A stretch of DNA of 64,000 nucleotides from Nectonema munidae (GCA_030549495.1 JAUIRK010000683.1:1-64000), one strand, 5' to 3'. Shown: positions 52,503-64,000, counted from the stretch's first letter. The notes: generated by a model from the sequence alone, not told the origin. Translations and numbers: made by a program.

Positions 52503-54628
52503 GATTTGTTTCTCATACAGGCAAACGATTTTTCCATCGTAAACTCTTGAAGGTCAATGACATCATCTATCCATGTTAACTCAGCTATACTTACTTGTAA
52601 ATTTCACAAATTTGTCTTGCCTTCTATTTACCAACTTGCTCATCAATCACAACACTAAAATTCTTGGAAGCTCCCCCCCCCCCCCCCATTGAACGTTAAA
52701 AAAATTTTTTTACTAGATTTAATAAAAATTAAGTTGATTTTATTTTGATAAAGTAGCTTCTATTTTAATACCATATGAATAAAATACTTTCTGATAAAAT
52801 TTTAATCATGTTTTTTTATAAAAGTACAAACTTCACTTACTATATGACAAAAAATTGTGAATAGCGTCAATAAAAAAGCTTTAAAATTTTTTTCTTCAAC
52901 ATGTGCCCCCCATAAAAAAATTTCAGGATACGCCACTAAAGTGAAATAAATGAATCTGGCATTCAAAGCTTTCTCAAAGAATTATCGTCAATGAAAACGT
53001 TTTTAAGATTTGATTACAAAGCACTTATACTTTCAGCTCGGATATGCCTGAATAGAAAAGGGTTTCCTACAGTTTAGAAAAGCTGGCGCATTTAACAAAA
53101 GCAAGCGTGTGGATCGTAAGAATACAAAGGATAAACATTTTATTACCCATCTTTTACAAATAGGAAGCTAAAAGTCTTGAAATTTTGAGTTGTTTATTTT
53201 CTATATAATAAGCTACTTTGTTTTTCACTTTTTTTTTCAATATTTTTTTTATAAAAATAAAATTATGTTCTCTATATGGATAGTGCAAATATTCATGGGT
53301 CAACTTTTGTGAAGAAAGACTCTCAAATTTAGATCTTACAAACAAAGTATTTGCCTCCATATATTAGTATACATGATAAAGCGGATTGAAGAAGCTTTTT
53401 CTAAAATAAGTCATCATTCGGAAGACAACTTTCAGAAAATTCGAATAGCGATTTGGTTGATTGCGCAATAAATGTAACAATTGAAAAGGAACATGCAGGC
53501 ATCGATAAATGAATACGATTTCTAATTTTTGAAAATAAATAATTTTTCAAATCACTAATAAATTTGTTTGTAAAAATATATATTAAATTTGTATTTTTTT
53601 AAAAAATTTTTCTTTTCAAACTAAAAAATTTGTTAAAAAATTGAATTTGGCGTTCTAAAATTTTTATTCAAGAACTCTAATTCGTAACAGATATTGTAAT
53701 GCAATATTTTTCTATCTATCCATAAAAAAGCAAGCATTTTCAAAATCAATAAAAATGGAATTAAAAAATAAGAAATTTTAAGATTGAATTAAATATAAAT
53801 AAAATTTTGAAATAAAGATAAAAAAATTCTCTTACAAAAAACATTTCACTTGAATTTGAAATGCTATATAGAAGTAAGAAACAAAAAATTGTTGTTGAAG
53901 AAATGGCAATAGAAATTAAGAAAATTCAAGGTCATCTTTCAATTAAATTTACCCCTAGATCTTATATTAATTATATATTTGAAGACCATAAATTTAAAAC
54001 CCAAAACTCTGTTTTTTCCAATGGAAATTCAAATATTTTTAGAGGACAATTTTCATTTCTTTGGAAAGCATCTTAGCATTTATGTTTCAATTTCATACAT
54101 TGCAAGAAATAAGAAAAAACTTTCGAAATTTGCTATCAATCCTGATGGAAATGAATTTTGACGATGTCACTTTTGTCATACAAAACACAGAACTGTGATA
54201 TGATTGCATAATCGGAAAACTGTCTTTCATTTTGTAAGATTATCCTTTAAAAATGGCGTCTCTAATGGTAAAAAAAATATGAACTACATCCAGGCACTAA
54301 ATATGGCAGTTAAATTATTTCATATATTTATCATCATGATAATATATGTCTGGTGAGAAAGTGGTGGTCACTAGAAATTTGGTCCCAAGGCACCCCATGA
54401 TTTGGTGCACAAGAGGGCCACTGTAGCTTTTGCGGCAGATAGACATGTGAGGTCTTTGCCTTGGCCATAAATAAAATTTATACGTTTAAATTTAAATATA
54501 ATAATGCTATACGTTTAAATTCTTTTAAATCTAATTTTTATTATGCTAAATATTTTAGTAATCACTTATTGATTCTTAACTTTTTTACATATAGTTAGTT
54601 TTAAAAGGTTTATTGGATGCAAATGGTG
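52503..54628. other. Non-coding stretch with a poly-C/poly-G MITE
   Basis: A poly-C run at 52674-52687 and a right end TTTCAGGATACGCCACTAAA at 52921-52940 look like a minus-strand copy of the poly-G/hAT-type MITE (about 52655-52940). At 54345-54460 a GC-richer patch (gtcccaaggcaccccatg) may be another repeat. No exon. Confidence 0.4.
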
Positions 54629-54636
54629 ATAAGTGG

Positions 54637-54878
54637 CACTGACGGATCCAGAGGAGAGCCAGATGGGCCTAGGCTCCACATATGAAGAATTGCTTCAGAA
54701 ATTTCGCTTACTGGTTTTCCTCTTCCCTAAAGCATCAACACTTGTATGCTTTTTTTATATATAAAGTTATAATGATCTTAAGATATACCATAATAAAAAA
54801 GTTGACAAGAAGATTAAAAAAACTAGTATTTTTTGAAGTTGCCCCTCCCCATATGGTCAATTTCTGGATTCGCCACTG
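54637..54878. mobile_element. 242-bp hAT-type MITE with 8-bp target duplication
   Basis: Inverted ends CACTGACGGATCCAGA and TCTGGATTCGCCACTG. Flanks ATAAGTGG (54629-54636) and ATAAGGGG (54879-54886) match at 7 of 8 bases. It is the best preserved copy of the subfamily also at 17141. Confidence 0.85.
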
Positions 54879-54886
54879 ATAAGGGG

Positions 54887-55873
54887 GTATATTAAAGTTT
54901 TAGGGAGATTGTCAAGTGTACAAATTTTATTTTAATGTGTTCAAATCGCCATTTTACGCGTATCAAATAAATTGGAAAGAGAATTTGGGACTTGTCGAAG
55001 TGTAAACTAGTGTAGTAATATAGGAAGGATTTGAAAAAGAGAAGGAAGAATGAAGGAAATTGTTAAACCGGAACTATTTATTCAGTATATTTTGTAAGTC
55101 ACTTTATTAAAAAGTGATTAGAGTTAGATAAACTAATTTTAATGATACCCTAAATATGTGCTTTAATTTTTAGCATCATTTGAAAATAAATAAAATTTGG
55201 CTAAAAGCAAAAAATAGGAGGACAAAAATTTTTTTGAGAAGGCCCATTTTTCGGAAATTTTAGCTCTAGTTCTTGTTTTGATTAAGGGTATATTTTGAAA
55301 ACGCAATATATTATATAAAAAAATATTCTCAAATTTTTTCGAGTAATGTATGATGATGATGATGATGCTGATAATGAGAAATTATAATATTACACAAAAA
55401 AAAAAAATTTTTTTCTTTCTATATAAAAATTTGATTTGAGAATTGAAAATCTTAAACTAAATTATTGATTAATACTTTTACTAGGACGAGGCCAAACCTT
55501 GGTTGCCCCTTATTCTTCCTTAGGCTGCGTATAGGCTTATGATTATTTATGTTTATGAGAATATCATTTATGAATTTTGCTTCCACAATTCATGAAAAAT
55601 TTTAAACAAATTTGATAAATTAGACACAAAACAATTACTTTTATTAAACACTGCAAAAGACAGAAATATTTTTTCATGATTTAGTTTAAAGAGAATTAAA
55701 AAACTTTCAATACCAAAACATAGAAACGCGCAGAAAGAGAGCAGGTGTGGTGTGTGCATGCGAACTTATTGTAATATTGACAAATGACAATTCAATCAGA
55801 TCAAGTGAAAAAGGAGCTTCGAAAAGTAAGTGTCTTTTAAATCTTCTCTTTCTCTTTCCCCTGCATTCCTCAA
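54887..55873. other. AT-rich spacer
   Basis: A (gat)n tract at 55349-55369. No gene recognised. Confidence 0.35.
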
Positions 55874-55879
55874 TTTATT
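55874..55879 (-). promoter_or_regulatory. Polyadenylation signal AATAAA of the 7TM receptor gene
   Basis: Minus-strand AATAAA, 41-46 bp past the stop codon at 55920. Confidence 0.55.
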
Positions 55880-55919
55880 CACTGTATTGGGTTGACATAA
55901 TTGCCCTTGAAACTTATTT

Positions 55920-56933
55920 TCATGTTAAAATCAAGGCTTTCTTAATTCTCAATAAGAGTAGGTAATAAGCTCGTCTAACGTTTCCATCACAAAATACGAA
56001 AATGAGGAAGTAATTGACAAAGTAGGCATAGAATAAAATGACGTAGAGGGAGGATGAGCAAACTTTTTTAATGTTTTTGAAGAAGAAGAGTTGGAAGAGG
56101 GTGTACATCGTCAAAATGGCGTCCATGAAGAGGAAAATGGTGAGGAAGTAGAATATTATTTGTTTACTGCGTAATCTCGCTTTTAGCATTCCAGATCTTT
56201 GAGGATGAAGATTATCCACTTTGATCTGAGTTATGGGAAGGATTTCGTTTTGGAAGTGCTTCTTCAACAAGTAAATCGGATAAAGGCCTACCGTCAAAAA
56301 GCTAATGAAAAAGAGATTCTTGATGATGGAGTACAGGTAGAAGGAGGACCTTTTGGGAGAAAGCGCAATGCGATACACGATGACCTGTTCGCCCTCCAGT
56401 GCGCATGCTTCGGAAAAGCGCTGATACGTTATCGCAGTTTCCGAATTCAACAAGAGCAGGAGAAGGAAAAGAGCGACGCTAAGTCTTCTGGAATGCAGAA
56501 ACTTCGTGCTGAAGGGCAAGAGCTTTCGCTTTGTAATGCCTTCGTAGAGGACCAAGTAGTAAAGTAGAACGTAGAAGACCGAAGAATAGAAGAAGGCATG
56601 AGCGAAGATGAGGTAGAAGTAGACAAAATAGAAGCTGCTTACGTCCTGATAGATCAAGGGGATTGGGTTGTGGAGGGTGACGGGCCACGTCTTGAAGAAG
56701 GCGAGGGAACGCGAAGCTGCGAGAAGGGATAGGAATACGAGGCAGACGCTCGCATTTGTCAACATACGGTAAGACTCTTTGTCCCGACTGATCTTGTAGA
56801 AGATGTGTGCGTTGGAGAGATTCAAGATGATGCCGAAAATGCCAATGGCTAGGAGAGAACAGCCACTCGCCAAGGAGTAGCAGTTGAAGGACGAGTGACT
56901 GGTGAACGAGCATGTTATCACGGATTCGTTCAT
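55920..56933 (-). CDS. Seven-transmembrane receptor, single exon, 337 aa
   Basis: Predicted plasma-membrane G-protein-coupled receptor of the rhodopsin-like or nematode-chemoreceptor-like type; ligand unknown. The first in-frame ATG is at 56933 (MNESVITCSF, with an NES glycosylation site). The open frame continues further left on that strand but without another ATG. Seven hydrophobic segments lie at about residues 24-46 (CSLLAIGIFGIILNLSN), 57-79, 100-127, 150-168, 199-223, 258-281 and 295-315. Features fitting the class: an ILN segment in helix 1, a basic loop after helix 3 (YEGITKRKLL), a basic loop 3 with RLRSKQ before helix 6, and FVNYFLIFVFCD then a basic helix-8-like NVRRAYY after helix 7. 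The usual helix-3 Cys and DRY are not recognisable. It appears intact, has no intron, and is markedly GC-richer than its surroundings. Confidence 0.8.
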   Translation of the reverse strand: MNESVITCSFTSHSSFNCYSLASGCSLLAIGIFGIILNLSNAHIFYKISRDKESYRMLTNASVCLVFLSLLAASRSLAFFKTWPVTLHNPIPLIYQDVSSFYFVYFYLIFAHAFFYSSVFYVLLYYLVLYEGITKRKLLPFSTKFLHSRRLSVALFLLLLLLNSETAITYQRFSEACALEGEQVIVYRIALSPKRSSFYLYSIIKNLFFISFLTVGLYPIYLLKKHFQNEILPITQIKVDNLHPQRSGMLKARLRSKQIIFYFLTIFLFMDAILTMYTLFQLFFFKNIKKVCSSSLYVILFYAYFVNYFLIFVFCDGNVRRAYYLLLLRIKKALILT

Positions 56934-57026
56934 ATCGCGCTTCCAACACTTGCGAGGAGAGAAGAGTGTTGTTGCTTCGAAGAAGAGGAAATGTTTTATA
57001 ATTGCTCTTTCTCTGCTTTCACTCAA

Positions 57027-58914
57027 ATCAAATAAATAAATAAATTATTCACACTACCTGATCACTATGTCGTACTCAAATTTCACAAATACTCATTACA
57101 TCCGAAAAACGATTGCTTGCATCAAGCTACATTCACTCAACCATTTTCTTCTACAGGAAGGGAATCATCTTCGTTGACGTCAGGATCTTCTTTAGCTTAA
57201 AAATCATAAGACTTAAAAATGGATGAAAGCTTATTTATAAAATAATCTTTAAGGAAATTAATAAAGTCCTTATAACTCTGAATAAAATTTTGGTAAAAAA
57301 TTTCAAGAAATATTTCCAAGTTTTTCACGATTGATTTGCAAAAATTCAATTATATCAATATATTTGGTTATTAAATATAATATTGAAACATATAAGCCTC
57401 GTCATAAAAAAGCCAGGCCTCATTTTATTGCAATAATTTCAATTTTTAAAAAATATTGAGTTTTCATCTATCCCAATATTTTCAATTTTTGCATCTTTTT
57501 GCATCCTCTTTATTTTGTAAACATATTTTTGTCTATAAATTAGTGTAAAAAAATAAGTCCGTGATTTCGATAAAATGCTGCTAAACTAAATGACTTTAAC
57601 CAAATTTCAATACTTTTTTTTTAAAGAAAAATCGTACTCTTGTTCTACACATCTAATTGTATAAAAAAACTTTCCACAAATATCTTCTGAATTATTTTAG
57701 ATCTGTCCTGAATAGAGAAGGGTGTTCGCCGTGATTTCTTTTTTTTATTCCTCAGAGAACGGGGTGCCCGAAACAAAATATAACCATTGAAGAAAAATCT
57801 TTCTCAAATAGATGTTGTTGGTTTTATCTTTTTTTATAGCATTATAAATAGTCGTGATGGGACGATACCAAAGTTAATTTTTTACATTAAAAATTTAAAA
57901 AGCTTTCTGGAAGACCTACTTCCTATTCCTAAGTAGGCTTGATGCGGGATCGAACCCAAGACCTTGAGACATCGAAATTAAATTAATAAGTTTAGCAATT
58001 CATGCTAACTTTGAAATTTTAGATTTATCTGCTTGCACCTTTTTTCTGAATAATCTCTATGAATCTCTTGAGTTTAATATTGTAGTATACAACTAAAACA
58101 ATACATGTTGATCATCTTGCTCATTCTCCATCTATTTTTTTCCTTTAACATATTTCATGTAAATTTCAGAAGTCTTAGGAAAAATTTCGATGATCCTGCT
58201 CTTTTGTTTAGGTAAGCTTCCATTTGATATTATAGTAGTGAGTAAAATATGGAACAACTTTGAAGCCTGTTTTTCCATTACCTTGTTTCCTGAAAGGAAT
58301 CTGAAAGGGGTGGCGTTGGTATATCTTTTTCCAACCGATTGCAATCAAATAAAATTTCATATTTTGACTTGTTCTGTCAATTCTTGTGAATGTTTGTCTA
58401 TTCCTTTTCTTGTAATACCATAGAGCTTACCGTTTTATGTATATCTCGTTCGCCTTCTAAAAGGATATACCTCATTTTCCTTCTTTTTTAAATACAACTT
58501 TGCTTCATCTTGTAACCGATAGAAGTTTTATTATTGCCGATTTTAAACATTGATTTGTTTAAAATTGATCACAGCTACATTAAATTTGAATTTTTTTAAG
58601 GATTTAATTTCCAATATTTTTTTACGACATGTGATACTACACAGAACTTTCTACTCTTAGAAAAAGAAAGCAAATTTAATACAGAAAATCTCGGTCTGTT
58701 TATGACAAAACGATTTATAGAAAGTTCTATAAAAGTAAAATTAATCAAGGAAAAGTATTGTTTTATTCTAAAAAAAATGTCAAATTGTTCGAGCAGGTCT
58801 TTTCGGGAAATCTGTTACTTCTTTTTTGAACTCCAATATTAAGTCTAAAAATAGGCCATTTACTCATGAAGAGTGCATGCAAAGTTTTTTTCGAATCATG
58901 AATTCTGTTATAAT
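57027..58914. other. Upstream region of the 7TM receptor; SINE fragment
   Basis: The receptor promoter should lie near 57.0-57.2 kb; no element could be identified by eye. A SINE head fragment is at 57930-57980. The rest is AT-rich. Confidence 0.35.
57930..57980 (-). repeat. tRNA-type SINE, head fragment (copy 7)
   Basis: Only the B-box part survives (GGTTCGATCCCGCATCAAGC on the minus strand). Confidence 0.7.
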
Positions 58915-59058
58915 GATACCGTAGGTGTTTTCATTGAAAAGGCACAATTGCGCCGCTTGTATCGAACTATGAGGAAAGTAGGCTTGATGTAGGATCGAAC
59001 CCAAGACCTTGAGTTATCGAATCCAGCATCTAACCAACCATATACTCACAACGAAAAA
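58915..59058 (-). repeat. tRNA-type SINE, copy 8
   Basis: Near full length; A-box-like GGTTAGATGCTGG and B-box GGTTCGATCC on the minus strand. The CTTTACC tail is partly lost. Confidence 0.8.
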
Positions 59059-59485
59059 TGCACGAATTGTTGCAAAGCTTGTTCGCACTTTGCATTACAC
59101 CGGTGTTCGCTATTCACATGATACTTTCACATTGTTTGAAAGTGATTTGGGAATTGAAGTAATCTCTGTAATCAGGGGGAGTCCATTTAAGGAGTGTCCG
59201 TTAGGGCGGATTTTAATGAAATGGATAAATGCGAAATGAATGTACACACACATTGGATACTTTTTGTGCAGAGTGTGCTATTTTTTGCCGTTGTTATGTA
59301 AAAAAGAGAAGGTTGATTACTTTTCACTTTCAACACGCTTTAACCATATTCCTTATTTCCCAAAGCTTTTCAATTCTTTTTCCATTCCAATGATTTCAAG
59401 CACTGAAACTGTCATGTCTGATGACTCCATAAAAGCAGAATCACCCAATTGTATTTCGTTGAGTTCTAACGACAGTTGATTTCTT
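59059..59485 (+). other. Unassigned open segments before the Merlin remnant
   Basis: Two short frames (ARIVAKLVRTLHYTGVRYSH; DYFSLSTRFNHIPYFPKLFN) have no recognised motif. They may be flank or worn transposon. Confidence 0.25.
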
Positions 59486-59499
59486 TTGAAATGGATGGC

Positions 59500-60215
59500 G
59501 AACCGTGGGATTACAAATAATAATCAGCACGTTTGTTCTAATTTAAATGTTCATTCAAAATGCGTTAAGAGGAATGGCATGAAAGATGAAATAGCAATGG
59601 CTGCGCAGCTAAAGTATAGAAAAAGGAAACCTGACATGTTTAGTTCCTTTTTTTCAAATTCAAATATCGAACTTTTATGAAGTCTTTTTTATTCCCCTAT
59701 GGCTGGGCCAAAAATGATCCATAGAAAGTATTTTGGATGAGTGCAATTCTATATATCAAGTACTCACTCACAATGCTGTTGATTCGTGTATAGTTATTGT
59801 GTGCGTTGAAGTTTGTTCGAAGTGGATTCAAGATAATGATTTTTGCATTGAAGGGTTTGATAACGACTCTACCCAAAAATTTGTTGGACTTGACGAAAGC
59901 AAATTTTTCCATGGAAAGTGTCACCGTTGTCAGTTTCGCGAAGGCCATTGTGCTTTTGGGGGAGTTTAAGGAGGATGCAAAAATGTTTTATGCTAGAGGT
60001 ACCTGATAGAAGCGAAAAAACCATAGGAAGAGTAATTTTTAGCAATACAAATTTTGAAAGAATTCATGATGGGCGGTATGATAACATTGTGCGTGAAAGA
60101 AATTTCGAAGATCCTTCTATTCCAATGATTCATACCTAAAATATTGAAAATATGTGGATGAACTTAAAAGGCGGTTTGGAACATCAACTTCCGTTTTTCT
60201 CGTCACTTAGATGAA
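59500..60215 (+). pseudogene. Merlin/ISXO2-type DNA transposon transposase, broken
   Basis: Order of readable pieces: a RKGSFFSNSNIELL-like segment near 59640 (the region after the zinc ribbon in this family, seen here as SSFFSNSNIELL), VGLDESKFFHGKCHRCQFRE then GHCAFGGV near 59880-59965, MLEVPDRSEKTIGRVIF near 59990, and HT-stop-NIENMWMNLKGGL near 60135, followed by HLDEFVS. These match ISXO2-like transposases (DESKF..RK.HRG......FGG; VPDRS..TL; T.NIE..W...K; HL.EF). At least one frameshift and two stops interrupt it. Terminal inverted repeats were not found. Confidence 0.8.
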
Positions 60216-63200
60216 TTTGTCTCGTGAAATGCTTTTTCTCATTTTGCCTTATTTTTATAACTTTTAACATCTAATTCAGATTTTCAGCAACAAAATTTGG
60301 ATTGCAATGAATAAATTTTGTAAGACTTTTGCCATTTCAAAGTGCTGGGCCGAAAAATATATCGTATGTATTTTTAGTTCGTACTCTCACTTGAAATCTT
60401 GAGACATTTCATTGCTTGAATTTCTTTTAATCGATCTCCTAAGGGAAGCCATGAACGTATTTTTCAGTCACTTGCATCAGGACAAAAGTCCTGAATGAAG
60501 CCGGTCACCCCTTGCTCTTTCTTTTCTCACTCATGCCCACCCCATTCTGGCTTAAAAAGTTATTTAAAAAAAAAAGCTCACTTTCACTAAAAAAATGCCC
60601 CCCAGATATGCGTCCTTGCTACTAGGGCAACATAGAACCTGGGAGTTTATCCCAGCTACATTACTCACCTTGAAGTTTCCTCAGTTGTCTTGGTGGAAAT
60701 CTTGGAAGAGGAATTTTTTTACATCCCCAAGCCCCACCCATAATTTTATTAGTTATAACTTTTTTAATATTTCTATAATAATAATAATAATCATCATCAT
60801 CATATTGTCCATAATCATTAAATCAAATGTGAAAGAGTGGGATCCGTTGAATCCTACAAAATTGACTACCGACATATTGATTTCTCCATTATCAATCCCA
60901 TCCTTACCTTTTAACATCTTTCCAATCATTTGACGTGACTAAAGTTTAAATCCTTTATTCAGCAAAAAATAATACTCTTTCAATATAATCTATGTAATTT
61001 TGTGTAATTGATGATAATTTGCTCTCACTTAAAGAGATAAGAGCAAAGAGACTGTATTTATAATCGCATATATATATAATATCTGATCTTCAATACTGCA
61101 AAAGACATACACGTATTGACACAAGTAGATGAGCAGGCGTGATTCTATTTTTACTTCCATGATTAAAAGCTATTTGGCAATTTTTTACAATAATTATATC
61201 ATTTTAAAAAAAAGTAGGGATAAGGAGTTTTATTTTGCTACACGCCACTTTTGTAAGCAAGGATGAAGGTGGCGCGATGAGTTTTCTCTCTCTCCTTATA
61301 AATTAGGCTGTGCGTGCATCATTCACACATACGCATTGAATCTCTCAACAAAATTGATGTTTTCTTGAACGCTTATTTATCATTAAGTTTAAGATAATGT
61401 TTTCTTACAAATATAACGATTTCTTGTATATAAAAGAAAAGGCTACTTTTTTCACTATCTCCTTTCTTGCCTTGATTTGATTGGCCTACTTTTTAGCCAA
61501 TCATTTTTTTTAAAGTTTCATCTAACGTTTTTTTGTCGTTGCAACTCTTGCAATAAATCATTTTTCAGCCTTATCCTGATGCCTTTCATAGCAAAATGAT
61601 TTAGCCAAGTTGCACAAACCAACTTGACTAATCTCCATTACCAACTGGCTCGCATCTAATTCGCAACTTGCATCAGTTAAACTATTTCACAAATTAATAT
61701 CTCAATCTATTTGGAAATCATAAGCAAACATATGGCGCTTTGATTACAATAGCCAACTAATTAACTAACAAAATGTGTAACTAATTAATTAACTATATTA
61801 ACTGGTATAATTAAAAAAAAATTAGATCCAAATGTGGGTGGTTGGAAATGCGATTGTACTACAGTGTAGCAAAGGTTGCTAGTTTCTGCAAAAAAGTTCC
61901 AAAATTTAAAGCTTTTTACTTATTTTTGATGACTTTTTTTGCTTTTAATGTCAGAGAAATGATTGCTTTATTTTTAGCTGAATATAAGGGTTACAGAGAA
62001 TAATTCTATTTGAATTAGTTCTCTTTTTTGGTGGGTATCATTTTCAAAAGCTAAAAATTAACAACTTTAATAGCCTGTATTTCACCATTAATAAAAAAAT
62101 TCGGCATTTTGATTATTATTATTATAAATTAATTTTCATATTATAATTTATGAGAAATATATTTCCAATATAAATTTTAAATGAAAAGTTTTAAGTGTTA
62201 AAATAATTTAAAATTGAAAGGATATTGAAGAATGCTTGAAGTTAGAGATTTAGATATTGGAAAAAGATCAATAATAATAGTAAATATTTTATATTATATT
62301 GAAATCTAAACTACTTTCAAGAGATTTTTCTGAAATATACAACAAGCTACTTTTATTTTTTAAGAGTGTTTAATTCTGGATAGAAGGCGGAGAAAGATAG
62401 AAGTGGGAGCCGACATTTTCGTTATCGCTTTCGTTTTATAGATAAACAAGGATACATTTTTATGTTAGCAATTGTGTTGATTTCGTTAAAATTTTCACAT
62501 CCAATGCTATAAAAGAGTATAAAATACACGAGCGATTATATTTATTCATGATTTCTATACTCGTGCAAATAATTATCAACTTTTTCTAGTTTAAAATTCC
62601 AAATTTAATGTCTAATTCGATCCAAGCATTCATCAATTCAAAGTCAAGATAACAAAAATAAACTAACTAAGCTAAATAAATGAAAAAAATTGTTAAACAA
62701 AATTTCCAACTATAATAATTCAATTGTTTACTAATTTCCTTCTAATTAAACGATACCGAGGAGCTTTTTTCTTCGAAGTAACGATAACGAAGTTATTTTT
62801 TAGACGAAACGATTCCAAGTCTAGTAAATAGTCCAGCCAGCCCATCATCATCTTGGCAAAGAAAGTTAACTGATCAAATTAAGAAACATTGGAGTGCGTC
62901 GCAGCATGTTGACTCACTTAAGATCGAAATAATTAGTGTCGCGTTTCATCAACATGTTCCCATAAATAACTGTTTTGTGTGAAAACAAAGGCGAAAAGAA
63001 CGAACAGTGGGGAACAAAGCGAGGCTTTGAATAACACAACTGTAACAAACTTGAAACAATAGCGGTCCAGTGTTCAGACTTGTTGTTGTTGCTGCTGCTG
63101 CTATTACCATTCTTGCGTGGGAAGGAGGATAATTATTCAGTGAGTCACTGGGTTAAACGAAAAAGAATGCTCCATTATCATCTTGGCAGAGATTCTAGAA

Positions 63201-63354
63201 GCTTCTCAGCCAAGACAAGACAAGGAGGTGATGCAGAAGCTTCACACATGTAACATTTTTGATTTGAAGACTTCCTCGATGAAAGAAGACATGATGTAAG
63301 CAAGGCGGCGATGTGAAAGTTATTTCCTTTTTCAACACCGAATTGATCGTTTTC
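60216..63354. other. Non-coding stretch
   Basis: Simple repeats: (ata)n/(tca)n at 60776-60802 and a (ttg/ctg)n tract at 63081-63102. A GC-richer patch at 60480-60720 has no recognisable exon. 62.8-63.35 kb may hold the promoter and 5' UTR of the gene starting at 63355. Confidence 0.35.
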
Positions 63355-63790
63355 ATGAAAATCACCGCAATCATCGTTATTCTTGGCATTTCTCTCGTCA
63401 CCTCCCTCTTCTACCTGTACTTCATCATTCCGAATGAAACATTGCTCAAAAGCATCAAAAATTCCTTCAAAAAAACTTTTGGCCAAGACAACAGCTATAA
63501 AAAATCGTTGAAAAACGAAAGCATCAAAGAGAGCATCCACGCCAAAAAGCCTACAACTTTCCTAACGCAAAGAATAACCGGAAAATCCCATTTCAAGGAA
63601 AAGGGTGGAACGAAAATCTTGGAAAAAGAAACGAAGCGCAGAGTTGGCGCCAAAAGCGAAGTCATCGGATTCAAGGCTTTTCGCAAAAAGTGGTCACACA
63701 TCGTTGCGAAATGGGACGGAAAGGTGCGTGTGAAGCGAGATAGCGTAAAAAGTTTTGCCCAGTTGCATCCAAAAGTTGGAAGTGGCAAAA
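63355..63790 (+). CDS. First exon of an unrecognised secreted or membrane-anchored basic protein
   Basis: The first in-frame ATG at 63355 gives MKITAIIVILGISLVTSLFY, then LYFIIPNETLLKS. This is either a signal peptide or a type II membrane anchor with a PNET glycosylation site just after it. The remaining 120 residues are strongly basic (Lys/Arg-rich, e.g. SFKKTFGQ, KKWSHIVAKWDGKVRVKRDS) with no family match that I recognise and no Cys. A donor fits at 63791 (GGC AAA A|gtaagg, phase 1), so the gene should continue beyond the window. GC and codon use resemble the receptor at 55.9 kb, supporting a real exon. Without the rest, no function is proposed. Confidence 0.5.
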
Positions 63791-64000
63791 GTAAGGGCTA
63801 TCTTTTCCTTTTTTTGCTTGCTTTGCCCTTTTTTTATACTTATTCTCATTCTTGAAAAATGTCGGATTCAAACAATCGCACAATACTTTCACTTGTTATG
63901 CATGGGATGAAGAGTTAAACCAGTTTGTTAGCACAAGCCATAATTTCTTCATATACAATTCTGGAAACATTTTATCGATTATAATTATGATGCATATGAT

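Noticed and set aside
63178-63540. A 120-codon minus-strand gene overlapping the 63355 exon
   Set aside because: It is the antisense shadow. The plus frame has an ATG-linked hydrophobic start and a proper splice donor.

Overview
AT-rich metazoan nuclear DNA with long introns and dense transposon debris. The one gene assignable with confidence is a nuclear receptor of the ROR/HR3/NHR-23 group (NR1F). It is on the + strand, spread over at least five exons (1129-11438), and its first zinc finger lies left of the window. Its DNA-binding-domain extension is closest, from memory, to arthropod HR3 and nematode NHR-23, so an ecdysozoan or other protostome is likely. The phylum cannot be settled from this window. 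No LTR, retroviral or Polinton-like element was recognised.

Layout. 0-11.5 kb: the HR3-like gene, with a Ser/Asn-rich hinge and a ligand-binding domain over three exons. 15.2-16.2 kb: a broken pogo-like transposase. 16.4-18.8 kb (-): last two exons of a gene for a very charged protein. 22.4-22.9 kb (-): last two exons of a small membrane protein. 23.9-24.6 kb: 3' end of a LINE. 25.6-29.0 kb (-): exon pieces of seven-transmembrane (7TM) receptor type, plus a 752-bp inverted-repeat element carrying an 83-bp copy of one of these exons. 29-41 kb: almost no host coding signal; MITEs, SINEs and a hAT transposase remnant. 41.26-45.13 kb: a composite DNA transposon with long, internally tandem-repeated terminal inverted repeats, an IS630/Tc1-type transposase piece present as an inverted duplication, and a nested pogo/Tigger element. 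45-55 kb: repeats and an RTE-type LINE tail. 55.9-56.9 kb (-): an apparently intact single-exon 7TM receptor of 337 aa. 59.5-60.2 kb: a broken Merlin/ISXO2-type transposase. 63.36-63.79 kb (+): first exon of an unrecognised secreted or membrane-anchored basic protein.

The host genes do not form an obvious pathway. The most interesting features are in the mobile fraction: exon capture inside an inverted-repeat element, a palindromic rearranged transposon whose tandem-repeat ends recur as foldback MITEs elsewhere, a family of three ~129-bp TTAA-flanked elements, and eight tRNA-type SINE copies that all lie in one orientation.
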